From the NCBI GenBank assembly GCA_963791635.1, contig CAWBTC010000005.1, forward strand, positions 1,240,001 to 1,304,000: DNA of 64,000 nucleotides. Reading direction: 5' to 3'. Under the pieces are notes generated by a model. It did no database searches and was not told the DNA's origin. It worked only from the letters and a program-made list of their open reading frames with translations. Position numbers and translations under genes: made by a program. The stretch is from VFMC01 sp963791635. Its GTDB lineage: Bacteria > Actinomycetota > Acidimicrobiia > Acidimicrobiales > Ilumatobacteraceae. Shown piece after piece: positions 17,052 through 25,721 of the stretch. How positions within the stretch are numbered: the stretch's first letter is position 1; the number at the start of each line of letters is the position of its first letter.

Positions 17052-17937
17052 CCGACCCACACTCCGACCACAACTCCGACCACAACTCCGACCACAACGA
17101 CACCCCGACCAGAACCCCGACCAGAACCCCGACCTGCACACCGACCCGCACTCCACAGGCGCCGATCGCCGCTCGATCGAACTCGAGGTCGAGGTGGTCG
17201 GCACACCGGAAGAGGTGTGGCGCGCCATCGCCACTGGCCCCGGCATCTCGTCGTGGTACGTGCCACATCAGGTGGAGGAACGACAGGGTGGTGCAGCGAT
17301 GGCATCGTTCGGTCCTGGTCCGGAGATGCAGATCCCTGGTCGGGTCGTCGCGTGGGAGCCGCCTCACCGAGTCGTGTTCGACGGTGGCGAGACGGGTGGC
17401 GAAGGGTTTGCGTTCGAGTGGCTCGTCGAGGCTCGCGACGGCGGGTCGTGTGTCGTCCGGCTGGTGAACACCGGGTTCGGCTCGGGCGAGGAGTGGGACG
17501 GCCAGTACGACGCCATGTCCGAGGGCTGGCTGCTGTTCCTGACCAACCTCCAACTCCACCTCGAGCACTTCCGGGGTCGCTCGGCGACGCCGATGCTGCC
17601 GGGGGTGATGTGGACCGGAACCCGCGACGAGGTGTGGAACGCCGTGACGTCGGCACTCGGCATCCCGAGTGCCCCGCAGGTCGGGTCACACGTCCGGACC
17701 ACCGCGACCGGCGCCCCGGTCCTGGCCGGCCGGGTGATGCGCTCCGCCCCGCCCTCTCGGCTCGCACTGGTGCTCGACGAGCCGGCCCCCGGCACCGCGA
17801 TCATCGCCGTCGAGGGTCATGGCGAACAGATGGGCGTGTCGGTCTGGTCGTACCTCTACGGCGACGATCGAACGGCGATCGTCGCCCGCGACGAACCTCT
17901 CTGGAGCGCCTGGCTCGCCGCGACGGCCACCAGCTGA
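17048..17937 (+). CDS. SRPBCC/AHSA1-like protein with apparent N-terminal frameshift
   Basis: From about 17160 the frame encodes an AHSA1-type START-like (SRPBCC) domain: RRSIELEVEVVGTPEEVWRAIATGPGISSWYVP, later FEWLVEARDGGSCVVRLVNTGF and a second half. Such domains bind hydrophobic ligands and commonly pair with ArsR regulators. The ATG at 17048 overlaps the regulator stop (ATGA) but is in a different frame (MTDPHSDHNSDHNSDHN). Joining it to the domain needs a -1 shift, i.e. one missing base, within the tandem repeats at 17063-17151. No ATG/GTG start exists in the domain frame nearby. Either the gene is broken there, slips during expression, or uses a non-standard CTG start. Confidence 0.65.
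17063..17151 (+). repeat. 12-bp tandem repeats at the 5' end of the SRPBCC gene
   Basis: TCCGACCACAAC occurs three times (17063-17098). After a short spacer, CCCGACCAGAAC occurs twice (17104-17127), followed by two degenerate copies to about 17151. Whole-unit changes would keep frame; a single-base change in the C-runs would shift it. Confidence 0.8.
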
Positions 17938-17938
17938 A

Positions 17939-18661
17939 TCAGTCATCGGGGCGCCGGGCGAGCAGATACCTGCGGGCGGTCCGATCCACGTCGACCAGCT
18001 GCCAACCATCGCGGATGCGCTCATGCAGTTCGGCGCGCACCGCGAGGCGGGCGTGGAGTGCGACCGCGTTCGATGCAGCGATGTCGTCAGGAGTCGCCGG
18101 CGGCACGTCGATCGCCAGATCGGGCGCGAGCCGCGCCGCGCCATCGCGCAGGTCCCACGACACCGTGACTCGATCGGAAGGCAACGAGCCGTTGATGCCA
18201 CCGAGGTGGCCGTAGTAGTCGACGTGGTACGCAACACCACGACATCCGAGCACGTGCAGGTTGAGGTGCGCGTTGCCGAGCTGCAGCGGGTCGTACGTCC
18301 AGCGCATGTGGGTGATGCTGCGATCGAGACACCAGCGACGCTGCCGCTGCTTGAGCTCCACGCCGAGGCCGTTGCGCCGCCATCGCTGATCGACCGCCAT
18401 GTAGTGCGAGTGCAGCACATGGGGTTCGCTCGTCGGGAAGCCGTACACGGCACCGACGATCTCGTCGCCGTCGAAGGCGCCGAGCGCCACACCACCCTCT
18501 CCCACCGTGGCGACGAGCATGTTCACCGACACGAGGTCACCCCCGCCACCCCAGATCCTCGCCTCGAACGGGGGCAAGGCAGCGAGCTGATCGGCAGTCA
18601 CCAACTCACGGAACGCGAGCGACTTCAGTGCATCGGGGACGGTCTGATCGGTCGCACTCAA
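17939..18661 (-). CDS. GNAT superfamily acetyltransferase (COG3375-like)
   Basis: A 240-aa predicted acetyltransferase starting at TTG 18661, whose TTGA overlaps the stop of the upstream enolase-superfamily gene. The acetyl-CoA-binding core is visible in GAFDGDEIVGAVYGFP, then HSHYMAVDQRWRRNGLGVELKQRQRRW (the R/Q-x-x-G-x-G/A loop in RRNGLG). The C-terminal half contains ITHMRWTYDPLQLGNAHLNL and YYGHLGGINGSLPSDR, characteristic of a GNAT subgroup often encoded beside N-acylamino-acid racemase/OSBS genes. The overlap here fits that pairing and suggests action on the same N-acyl substrate. Confidence 0.78.
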   Translation of the reverse strand: MSATDQTVPDALKSLAFRELVTADQLAALPPFEARIWGGGGDLVSVNMLVATVGEGGVALGAFDGDEIVGAVYGFPTSEPHVLHSHYMAVDQRWRRNGLGVELKQRQRRWCLDRSITHMRWTYDPLQLGNAHLNLHVLGCRGVAYHVDYYGHLGGINGSLPSDRVTVSWDLRDGAARLAPDLAIDVPPATPDDIAASNAVALHARLAVRAELHERIRDGWQLVDVDRTARRYLLARRPDD

Positions 18662-19761
18662 GGGCGGAGCACTTCCACATCGCGGGTCACCTCGGCGACG
18701 TAGGCACCGTCGAGCGTGACACCGATGCCGGCCCCCTCGGGGACGGGCATGATCCCGTTCGTCGCCTCGAGCTGCTGCTGGGTGATGTCACGGGCATACG
18801 TGCGGCTCGCCGAGGCGGTGTCGCCCGGATAGACGAAGCCGGGCATGGTCGCCAGATGGATGTTGTGGGCGCGGCCGATGCCGGTCTCCAACATGCCGCC
18901 GCACCACATCGGCACGCCACGCGCCACACAGATCTCGTGCACTCGCTGGACCGCAGTGATGCCACCGAACCGGCCGACCTTCACGTTCACCACCTTGCAC
19001 GCCTCGAGGTCGAGGGCGGCCGTCACTCGAGCGGGCGACGTGAGCGACTCGTCGAGGCAGATCGGCGTCCGCAGTTGCGGAGCGAGCGCGGCATGGTCGG
19101 TGAGGTCGTCCCAGTGCAGCGGTTGCTCGATGTAGTGGAGATGGAACTCGTCGAAGCTCTGCAACAGGGCGACGTCGTTCAACGTGTAGGCCGAATTGGC
19201 GTCGACCGTCAGCTCGATGTCGGGGAACCGGTCGCGCACCGCGGTGAGCATGTCGACGTCCCACCCCGGCTCGATCTTGAGCTTCACCCGCTTGTACCCC
19301 TCGGCCACGTGCTTGTCGACGGAGGCGACCGTCTCGGGCACCGGGTTCATGCCGAGGCTGGCGCCGACGGGGATCTCGGTGCGCGTCCCACCGAGCAGGG
19401 TGCGCATCGGCACGCCCTGCTGGCGTGCATAGCAGTCCCACACGGCGAGCTCGATCGCAGCCTTGGCCATGTTGTTGCCGCGCCACTTCGCCCACCGGTC
19501 GAGCAGCTCGTTCGGATGGGTGCAGCCGTGCGCGAACAGATCCGGGGCGAGCGCATCGCGGATCAGGCCCGTGGCACCAGCGATCGTCTCCTCGCGGTAG
19601 TGCGGGAGCGGGTCCATGACGCCCTCGCCGTAGCCCTCGACGCCATCGCTGCGCACGGTGACGATCACTGCGGTCTTGCCCGCCTCTGCTGCGAACGACG
19701 TCTTGAAGACGCTGCGATACGGCAGCTGGACGATGCGGAGCTCGATCTCGTCGATGCGCAC
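18658..19761 (-). CDS. o-Succinylbenzoate synthase / N-acylamino-acid racemase-like enolase superfamily enzyme
   Basis: A 367-aa muconate-lactonizing-type enolase superfamily protein. The GTG at 19761 follows GGAGAACCCC and gives RIDEIELRIVQLPYRSVF. Family catalytic features: KxK in YKRVKLKIEPG, metal ligands Asp in TVDANSAY, Glu in YIEQPL and Asp in CLDESL, and the second-half Lys in KVVNVKVGRFGG. These enzymes either dehydrate SHCHC to OSB in menaquinone synthesis or racemise N-succinyl amino acids. No men genes are present. The neighbours are an acyl-CoA carboxylase (29 nt upstream) and a GNAT (4-nt overlap), which favours a catabolic N-acyl role. Confidence 0.82.
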   Translation of the reverse strand: MRIDEIELRIVQLPYRSVFKTSFAAEAGKTAVIVTVRSDGVEGYGEGVMDPLPHYREETIAGATGLIRDALAPDLFAHGCTHPNELLDRWAKWRGNNMAKAAIELAVWDCYARQQGVPMRTLLGGTRTEIPVGASLGMNPVPETVASVDKHVAEGYKRVKLKIEPGWDVDMLTAVRDRFPDIELTVDANSAYTLNDVALLQSFDEFHLHYIEQPLHWDDLTDHAALAPQLRTPICLDESLTSPARVTAALDLEACKVVNVKVGRFGGITAVQRVHEICVARGVPMWCGGMLETGIGRAHNIHLATMPGFVYPGDTASASRTYARDITQQQLEATNGIMPVPEGAGIGVTLDGAYVAEVTRDVEVLRP

Positions 19762-19790
19762 GGGGTTCTCCTGTCCGGTGTCCGGGTCGG

Positions 19791-21629
19791 TCACCAGGTG
19801 TCGATGTTGGGACGCTTCTTGCCGCGATGTGCTCGCGGTTGGGGTGCCGTAGCCATCAGCGTCGAGATCCACCGGCGCGAGTCGGCTGGGTCGATGACGT
19901 CGTCGATCTCGAAGTGCGAGGCAGCGTTGAGCGCCTTGCCGTGGGTGTACATCCGATCGACCATCTGCTGGAACGTCGCCTCTCGTTCTACCGGATCGGT
20001 GATCGCCTCGAGCTCGTTGCGGTATCCCAATCGCACGGCACCTTCCAGTCCCATGCCACCGAACTCGCCGGTGGGCCAGGCCACGCACGCGAGGGGGGCC
20101 TTGGTGCTGCCACCCATCATCGCCTGTGCGCCGAGGCCGTAGCTCTTGCGCAGCACGATGCTCACCATCGGCACACTGATGTTCGCGCCCGTGACGAACA
20201 GGCGGGTGCAGTGTCGCACCAACGCGGTCTGCTCGACCTCGGGGCCAACCATCATCCCGGGAGTGTCGACGAGGGTGACCACCGGCAGGCCGAACGCGTC
20301 GCACAGTTGCAGGAAGCGTGCAGCCTTGTCGGCACCGTCGCTGTCGATCGCACCGGCCAGATGGTTCGGGTTGTTGGCGATCACACCCATCGAGCGGCCC
20401 TCCACCCGCACGAGCGCAGTGACCATGCCGAGTCCGAAGTCGCGGCGCAGTTCGAGCACCGAGCCCTCGTCGAACATCGCGTCGATCACGGCTCGCACGT
20501 CGTAGCTGCGTTTGCGGTCCTCAGGGATGGCGTGGCGCAGCAGTCGCTGATCCGGCGCGGTCCACGTGGGCAAGTGGCCCTGGAAGTACGACAGGTACTG
20601 CTTGGCGACCGCCACCGCCTCCACCTCATCGTCGACGGCGATGTCCACGACACCGTTCGCACGCTGCACGTCCATTGGACCGATCTCGGTGGGTTGGAAC
20701 ACGCCGAGCCCACCACCTTCGATCATCGCCGGACCACCCATGCCGATGTTGGAGTCCGCGGTCGCGATCACGACATCGCAGCATCCGAGGATCGCGGCGT
20801 TCCCCGCGAAGCAGTAGCCGGCGTTGATGCCCACCAGTGGTACCAGGCCACTGAGCTGCGCGAACAAGACGAACGCGAGACAGTCGAGTCCGCTCACGCC
20901 CGTCTGGTCGGTGTCGCCCGGCCGGCCCCCGCCTCCCTCGGTGAAGAACACCACGGGCAGCTGGAGCTGTTCGGCGACCTCGAACAGCCGGTCCTTCTTG
21001 CGATGGTTCTGCGTCCCCTGCGTGCCGGCGAGGACGGTGTAGTCGTAGGAGACCGCCACCACCTGCGCAGCCGCCTGTGCGAACACGTCGCCGTTCACCG
21101 TGCCGACGCCGCCGATCATGCCGTCGGCAGGCGTGCGGGCAATGAGGTCGTCGAGCGCACGACGGCGGCGTTGGGCAGCGATCACGACAGGGCCGTACTC
21201 GACGAACGAGCCGTCGTCGACGAGATCGGCCACGTTCTCGCGTGCGGTGCGTCGGCGCACCTTGCGTCGACGCTCCACCGCGTCGGGCCGTGCAGCATCG
21301 AGGCCGATCTCGTGACGAGCGACTGTCTCGGCCAGGTCGGGGCGCACGTGGTCGGGGTCTTCGGCCGCCTCGGCCACGACCTCGGCGACGGTCACGTCGC
21401 CAGGGGCGATGGACGCCACCGACTCCCCCGCCATCACCGTCTGGCCGACGACGACGAGGATCCGTGCGATCGTTCCACTCTCGTGCGCGTCGATCGCATG
21501 GTGCATCTTCATCGACTCGATCAGCATCACCTGCTGTCCGGCCCGCACCGCTTGGCCAGGCACGACGTCGACCGTGACGATGGTGCCCTGCATCGGAGCG
21601 GCGAGATCCTGGGATGCGACGGTGCTCAC
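19791..21629 (-). CDS. Acyl-CoA carboxylase: fused biotin carrier and carboxyltransferase
   Basis: A 612-aa cytoplasmic protein that would transfer CO2 from biotin to an acyl-CoA. The GTG at 21629 opens a biotinyl-lipoyl domain (residues about 5-75) with the biotin-attachment motif ESMKMHH. From about residue 130 follows the carboxyltransferase (AccD/PccB type): FFTEGGGGRPGD, GYCFAGNAAILGCCDVVIATADSNIGMGGPAM split by normal spacing, LVDTPGMMVGPEVE and GGMGLEGAVRLGY. The carrier is at the N-terminus, which is unusual for PccB-type proteins, and no biotin carboxylase lies nearby, so that subunit must come from elsewhere. It is first gene of the operon with the racemase-like enzyme and GNAT. Confidence 0.87.
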   Translation of the reverse strand: MSTVASQDLAAPMQGTIVTVDVVPGQAVRAGQQVMLIESMKMHHAIDAHESGTIARILVVVGQTVMAGESVASIAPGDVTVAEVVAEAAEDPDHVRPDLAETVARHEIGLDAARPDAVERRRKVRRRTARENVADLVDDGSFVEYGPVVIAAQRRRRALDDLIARTPADGMIGGVGTVNGDVFAQAAAQVVAVSYDYTVLAGTQGTQNHRKKDRLFEVAEQLQLPVVFFTEGGGGRPGDTDQTGVSGLDCLAFVLFAQLSGLVPLVGINAGYCFAGNAAILGCCDVVIATADSNIGMGGPAMIEGGGLGVFQPTEIGPMDVQRANGVVDIAVDDEVEAVAVAKQYLSYFQGHLPTWTAPDQRLLRHAIPEDRKRSYDVRAVIDAMFDEGSVLELRRDFGLGMVTALVRVEGRSMGVIANNPNHLAGAIDSDGADKAARFLQLCDAFGLPVVTLVDTPGMMVGPEVEQTALVRHCTRLFVTGANISVPMVSIVLRKSYGLGAQAMMGGSTKAPLACVAWPTGEFGGMGLEGAVRLGYRNELEAITDPVEREATFQQMVDRMYTHGKALNAASHFEIDDVIDPADSRRWISTLMATAPQPRAHRGKKRPNIDTW

Positions 21630-21759
21630 GGCTGCTGACCGTAGTGGGTCGGGTCCCCGGCGATCGTGGCCGCACGCTGGCTCGCCGGGAGTGGACCCCG
21701 GTTCGCCCGCTCGGCGTGCACCCGGGGGGCCGCCATGGACCGTGCGGTACCGTTGGCAC

Positions 21760-22917
21760 GTGGCCGAACGAGCGAGCGCCGGAGAGCCTGTCGTCATGGT
21801 GGTGGCCGGACGCGAGCTCACCATCACCAATCCGGACAAGGTGTTCTTCTCGGCGGCGTTCGACGGGCGAGGTGCGACCAAGCTCGACCTCGTGCGCTTC
21901 TACGTCTCGATCGAGGCCGCCGTGATGCGCGCGATGCACAACCGCCCGGTGCTGCTGCAGCGATTCCCGAACGGGTCGACCGGCAGCTCGTTCTTCCAGA
22001 AGCGCATGCCCGACAACGCACCCGAGTGGCTGAGCACCACGATCGTCAGCACCCCCAACGGCACGACGTCGAACGCCCTGGTGATCGCCGACCTCGCCCA
22101 TCTCGTGTGGGCGGTCAACCTCGGGTGCCTCGGCTTTCATTCGTGGCCACTGCGTACCGACGACCCGGACCATTGCGACGAACTGCGAATCGACCTCGAT
22201 CCAGGCCCGGGGACGACGTTCGCGATGGCCCAGGAGACCGCTCACGAGACGAAGCGGCTCTTCGACGAGCTCGGCGTCCGCAGCTACATCAAGACCACCG
22301 GCAATCGTGGCCTGCACGTCTATGTGCGGCTGCTCTCTCAGTGGGACAGCTACGCCGTACGCGCTGCCGCCGTCGCGCTGGCTCGCGAGCTCGCTCGCCG
22401 TCGTCCGGATCTCATCACCGCCTCGTGGTGGAAGGAAGAACGAGGGGCGCGGATCTTCGTCGACTTCAACCAGAACGCGCCACACAAGACCGTCTTCGCT
22501 CCGTGGTCGGTGCGTGCTCGAGATCAGGCGCCGGTGTCATGTGGGCTCGACTGGAGCGAACTCGATCGCATTCGCCCCGATCGCCTGACGATCGCCGAGG
22601 TGCCCGAACGAATCAACACCCATGGCGACCCGTGGGGCGACATGGACGAACATCCGCAGTCACTCGAACCGCTGCTCGAGATGGTGCGGCGCGATCAGGC
22701 AGACGGAGTGCCGGACGCGCCTTGGCCGCCGGTGTACCCGAAGATGGCGGGTGAGCCGCCGAGGGTGGCGCCCAGCCGTGCCAAGAAGCCGACGACCGAC
22801 AAACGCAGGACCGACAAGCCGACGACCGACAAGCCCACGAGCGAGCAACGCAGGCCTGCCGACGTACCGGCGACACCCGAGGAACCGCCGGGTGGGGATG
22901 AACCGATCAGCGGCTGA
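21760..22917 (+). CDS. LigD-type polymerase/primase domain protein
   Basis: A 385-aa stand-alone member of the archaeo-eukaryotic primase-like polymerase family (LigD PolDom), associated with non-homologous end joining and repair. GTG at 21760 is preferred; ATG at 21796 also fits. Key elements: LTITNPDKVFF, LLQRFPNG, DELRIDLDPGPGTTF with the paired catalytic Asp, TTGNRGLHVYVRL, and VFAPWSVRARDQAPVS. There is no ligase or nuclease domain, and no ku gene in view. The tail (residues about 340-385) is a Lys/Pro/Thr-rich degenerate repeat (KKPTTDKRRTDKPTTDK), probably disordered. It converges with and overlaps the CAP gene by 11 nt. Confidence 0.85.
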   Translation: MAERASAGEPVVMVVAGRELTITNPDKVFFSAAFDGRGATKLDLVRFYVSIEAAVMRAMHNRPVLLQRFPNGSTGSSFFQKRMPDNAPEWLSTTIVSTPNGTTSNALVIADLAHLVWAVNLGCLGFHSWPLRTDDPDHCDELRIDLDPGPGTTFAMAQETAHETKRLFDELGVRSYIKTTGNRGLHVYVRLLSQWDSYAVRAAAVALARELARRRPDLITASWWKEERGARIFVDFNQNAPHKTVFAPWSVRARDQAPVSCGLDWSELDRIRPDRLTIAEVPERINTHGDPWGDMDEHPQSLEPLLEMVRRDQADGVPDAPWPPVYPKMAGEPPRVAPSRAKKPTTDKRRTDKPTTDKPTSEQRRPADVPATPEEPPGGDEPISG

Positions 22918-23332
22918 CGAAGACCTGCACGACGTAGGTGACGCCGTTGCGCACGGAGACGCCGATGCCGACCTGGTTGAACACGGGGTTCACCATGTTG
23001 GCGTAGTGCCCGGGCGAGGCCTCGAGCGCGCGCTGTGCATCATCGACCGAGCCGGCCAGCGCGACGTTCTCGCCGATCGAGGTCCATCCCTCGGTGACAC
23101 CCGAGGCGAGGTTCGATGAGTGGAAGATCGTGCCCTGCCGTGCCATGCGGTCAGCTTGGGCCTTGGCCTTGGCGTCGAGCTCGGGCGAGCGGGAGAACTC
23201 GGTGAGACCCACCGTCGCCCGCACCTCGTTGAGATCGGTCAGGTTCGTCGACTCCGACGCCGAGTTGCAGCCGGTGAGTGCAAGGCCGACGAGTGCCAAC
23301 AGCAACATCAAGATGGTCGGCTTGGATCGCAT
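22907..23332 (-). CDS. CAP (SCP/PR-1-like) domain lipoprotein
   Basis: A 141-aa exported protein. MRSKPTILMLLLALVGLALTGC is a textbook lipoprotein signal with the Cys about residue 22 (starts at 23374-23377 are also possible). The mature part is a minimal bacterial CAP domain: NEVRATVGLTEFSRSPELDAKAKAQADRMA, HSSNLASG, IGENVA, HYANMVNPVFNQVGIGV, VTYVVQVF. The His and Glu positions of the CAP cavity are present. CAP proteins are associated with the cell surface, but their activity is usually undefined. The upstream region (23440-23475) is relatively AT-rich and probably holds the promoter. Confidence 0.85.
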   Translation of the reverse strand: MRSKPTILMLLLALVGLALTGCNSASESTNLTDLNEVRATVGLTEFSRSPELDAKAKAQADRMARQGTIFHSSNLASGVTEGWTSIGENVALAGSVDDAQRALEASPGHYANMVNPVFNQVGIGVSVRNGVTYVVQVFVSR

Positions 23333-23613
23333 CGCTGCGTTGCGCGTCGCCGATCGCGACAAGGTAGACGTCATCATCACTGGACTCATCGGCGCGAACC
23401 TCCCGGAGCTTTTCCCGCGGCGGCAGTTTGTCACACAATCGCAATAGTCGCAACGCATATGTCATCAATTGTTCAGAGACCGTCGCGATCCGCCCGGAGG
23501 TCATCGCCCGTCGGAGGTGGTTCTCGTGCCGCACGGCCGGCATCGACACATCGACCGATGTGCCCCAGGTCACGATGGAGATGACGGATGCGTGTCGACC
23601 TACCATCCGTCCC

Positions 23614-24723
23614 ATGACGACGATTCCCGGTTCTGCCGGAGCGATGACACCGGCCTGGCTCACCAACGCGCTCCGCCAGAACGGGCGGCTGGCAGGCGAT
23701 GTCGAGGTCACCGAGATCGCCCTCGAACCCATCGGCGAGGTGGTCGGAGTGTTCGGCACCGTGCATCGGGTGACGCCCACCTACTCGGCGCCGACAGGAG
23801 GCCCGCAGACGATGGTCGCCAAGTTCCCGACCGATGTCGTCGAGAACAAGACCGTCGGTCTGGCGCTCGATCTGTACGCCCGCGAGATCCATGCACTTCG
23901 TCACGTCGCCGCGAAAACGCCCGGCCTCGAGTATGCACGGGTCGTGCATGCCGAGATGGATCTCGAGTCGGGATCGTTCGCGCTCCTCATCGAGGAGGTC
24001 ATCGGACGCACCGTCGGCGATCAGGTGGCGGGGCTGACGCGGACCCAGATCGAGACCGTCGTCGACGCCCTGGCACGACTGCACGCTCACTGGTGGGACG
24101 ATCGCGAGCTCGGCGCGAGCGGCTGGCTGCCGCGCACCGATCATCCGGTGCAGATGGCCGTGGTGCCCGGCATCATCCGATCGGCGATGCCGGTGGTGGC
24201 CGAACGCTTCGGCGAACGACTCGGCGACAGCGCGATCTCGCTGGGGGCACGCGTGGCCGACCAGTACGAGTCGATCATGACCCGCATGTCCGATCGCGCC
24301 CGGACGTTTACCCACACCGATCTCCGCGCCGTGAACCTCTTCTTCGACGACGAGGGCCGCGACCTCAGCATCATCGATTGGCAGCTGTGCACGTGGTCGA
24401 ATCCGATGCAGGACCTGGTCTATCTCTACGGCTCGTCGGTCACCGTCGAGGACTTCGAGTCGTGGGGCATCGAGATGATGCATCGCTATCACGAGCAACT
24501 CATCGAGCGCCTCGCCGAGCGGAACGTCTCCGCCGATGCCTATCCGTGGGGCGACCTGTGGCGCGACGCGCAGCTCGTCTCGCTGTGGTCGCTCGTGGCG
24601 CCCGCCTCCACCGTCGGCACGTTCGAGATGGGCAATGAGCTGGGCGCGCGGATCAGCGACGTGTGGCTCGATCGTGCGTTCCACCTGCCGATCGCGCTGG
24701 GAGCGCAGGCGCTGCTCGACTGA
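23614..24723 (+). CDS. Aminoglycoside phosphotransferase/ecdysteroid kinase-like protein
   Basis: A 369-aa kinase-fold protein. Starting at ATG 23614, it has a nucleotide-binding N-lobe (VVGVFGTVHRVTPTY, TMVAKFPT with the Lys), then the C-lobe with Brenner motif HTDLRAVNLFF and the metal-binding Asp in LSIIDWQLCTWSNPMQDLVYL. The overall pattern matches the APH/choline-kinase superfamily, specifically the ecdysteroid-kinase-like group abundant in actinobacteria. It would phosphorylate a small hydroxylated molecule. There is no evidence it acts on an antibiotic. Confidence 0.78.
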   Translation: MTTIPGSAGAMTPAWLTNALRQNGRLAGDVEVTEIALEPIGEVVGVFGTVHRVTPTYSAPTGGPQTMVAKFPTDVVENKTVGLALDLYAREIHALRHVAAKTPGLEYARVVHAEMDLESGSFALLIEEVIGRTVGDQVAGLTRTQIETVVDALARLHAHWWDDRELGASGWLPRTDHPVQMAVVPGIIRSAMPVVAERFGERLGDSAISLGARVADQYESIMTRMSDRARTFTHTDLRAVNLFFDDEGRDLSIIDWQLCTWSNPMQDLVYLYGSSVTVEDFESWGIEMMHRYHEQLIERLAERNVSADAYPWGDLWRDAQLVSLWSLVAPASTVGTFEMGNELGARISDVWLDRAFHLPIALGAQALLD

Positions 24724-24741
24724 CGTCGGTCGCGGGACGAC

Positions 24742-25599
24742 TCAGGCGTTGTACTTCGCGACCAACGGGGCGTAGCGGTCGAGCGACGCGAGCGCCGCCT
24801 CGCGGTCGAGCGGTGGCAGTCCGAGCGCCACCCACGATGCACCGAGCTCCTGCAGCGCGTCGAGGTTCTCCTCGTCGGGTCGGGCGCCGAACACGCCGAG
24901 CTGGATCGTCGACGGATCGCGACCTGCATCCTCGGCGGCGCGCTGGATCGTGGCCCATCCCTCACCGATGTCGAAGCGACCCTGGATCGGCATCCACGCA
25001 TCGGCGTACTCCACGATGTGGCGTACGTGCAGATCGGTGATCGAGCATCCGAGAACGATCGGTGGATGCGGCTGCTGCACCGGCTTGGGCCACGCCCAGG
25101 AGGCCTCGAACTTGACGTAGTCGCCGGCGAAGCTCGCTTCCTCCTTCGTCCACAGCTCCTTGCAGGCAAGGATCTTCTCGCGCACCACCTTGCGCCGACG
25201 CCTGACGTCGGTGCCGTGGCTCTCCATCTCCTCGTGGTTCCAGCCGAAGCCGACGCCGAACAGGAAGCGTCCGTTCGACAGCTGGTCGAGCGTGGCCACC
25301 TCCTTCGCCAGCCAGATCGGATCGCGCTGGGCCACGAGGGTGATCCCGGTTCCGAGCTTGAGTCGGGTGGTGACCGCAGCCGCGGCGGCGAGCGCGAGGA
25401 ACTGGTCGTGGGTGCGCCAGTACTCCTCGGGCAGCGGCGGAGCGCCTTCACGCCCACCCCACGGCGTTCGTCGCGACACGGGGATGTGCGAATGCTCGGG
25501 GAACCAGAGGGAGTCGAAGCTGCGGGCCTCTGCCTCCCTCGCGAGCTCGATCGGCTGGATGCCCTTGTCGGTGGGGAAGATGAGTGCTCCGAGACGCAT
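24742..25599 (-). CDS. LLM class (F420-dependent type) flavin oxidoreductase
   Basis: A 285-aa bacterial-luciferase-like monooxygenase family TIM barrel. MRLGALIFPTDKGIQPIELAREAEARSFDSLW is the typical start (25599). Further elements: TTRLKLGTGITLVAQRDPIWLAKEVATLDQLS, GVGFGWNHEEMESHG and GCSITDLHVRHIVEYADAWMP. Actinobacterial members of this subgroup generally use coenzyme F420 and have F420-oxidoreductase annotations, but FMN cannot be excluded. It converges with the kinase-like gene and is divergent from prfC. The substrate is unknown. Confidence 0.82.
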   Translation of the reverse strand: MRLGALIFPTDKGIQPIELAREAEARSFDSLWFPEHSHIPVSRRTPWGGREGAPPLPEEYWRTHDQFLALAAAAAVTTRLKLGTGITLVAQRDPIWLAKEVATLDQLSNGRFLFGVGFGWNHEEMESHGTDVRRRRKVVREKILACKELWTKEEASFAGDYVKFEASWAWPKPVQQPHPPIVLGCSITDLHVRHIVEYADAWMPIQGRFDIGEGWATIQRAAEDAGRDPSTIQLGVFGARPDEENLDALQELGASWVALGLPPLDREAALASLDRYAPLVAKYNA

Positions 25600-25721
25600 G
25601 CTCGGACCGTAGTCCCCCCAGAACACGCCGCGTTTGTCCACGTCGCCCACCGCATCGGTCCGGAAGTGCGCACACGCGTGACGACGTCGGTGGCCCGTCC
25701 GTGGCCGTAGCCTGGTACGTC

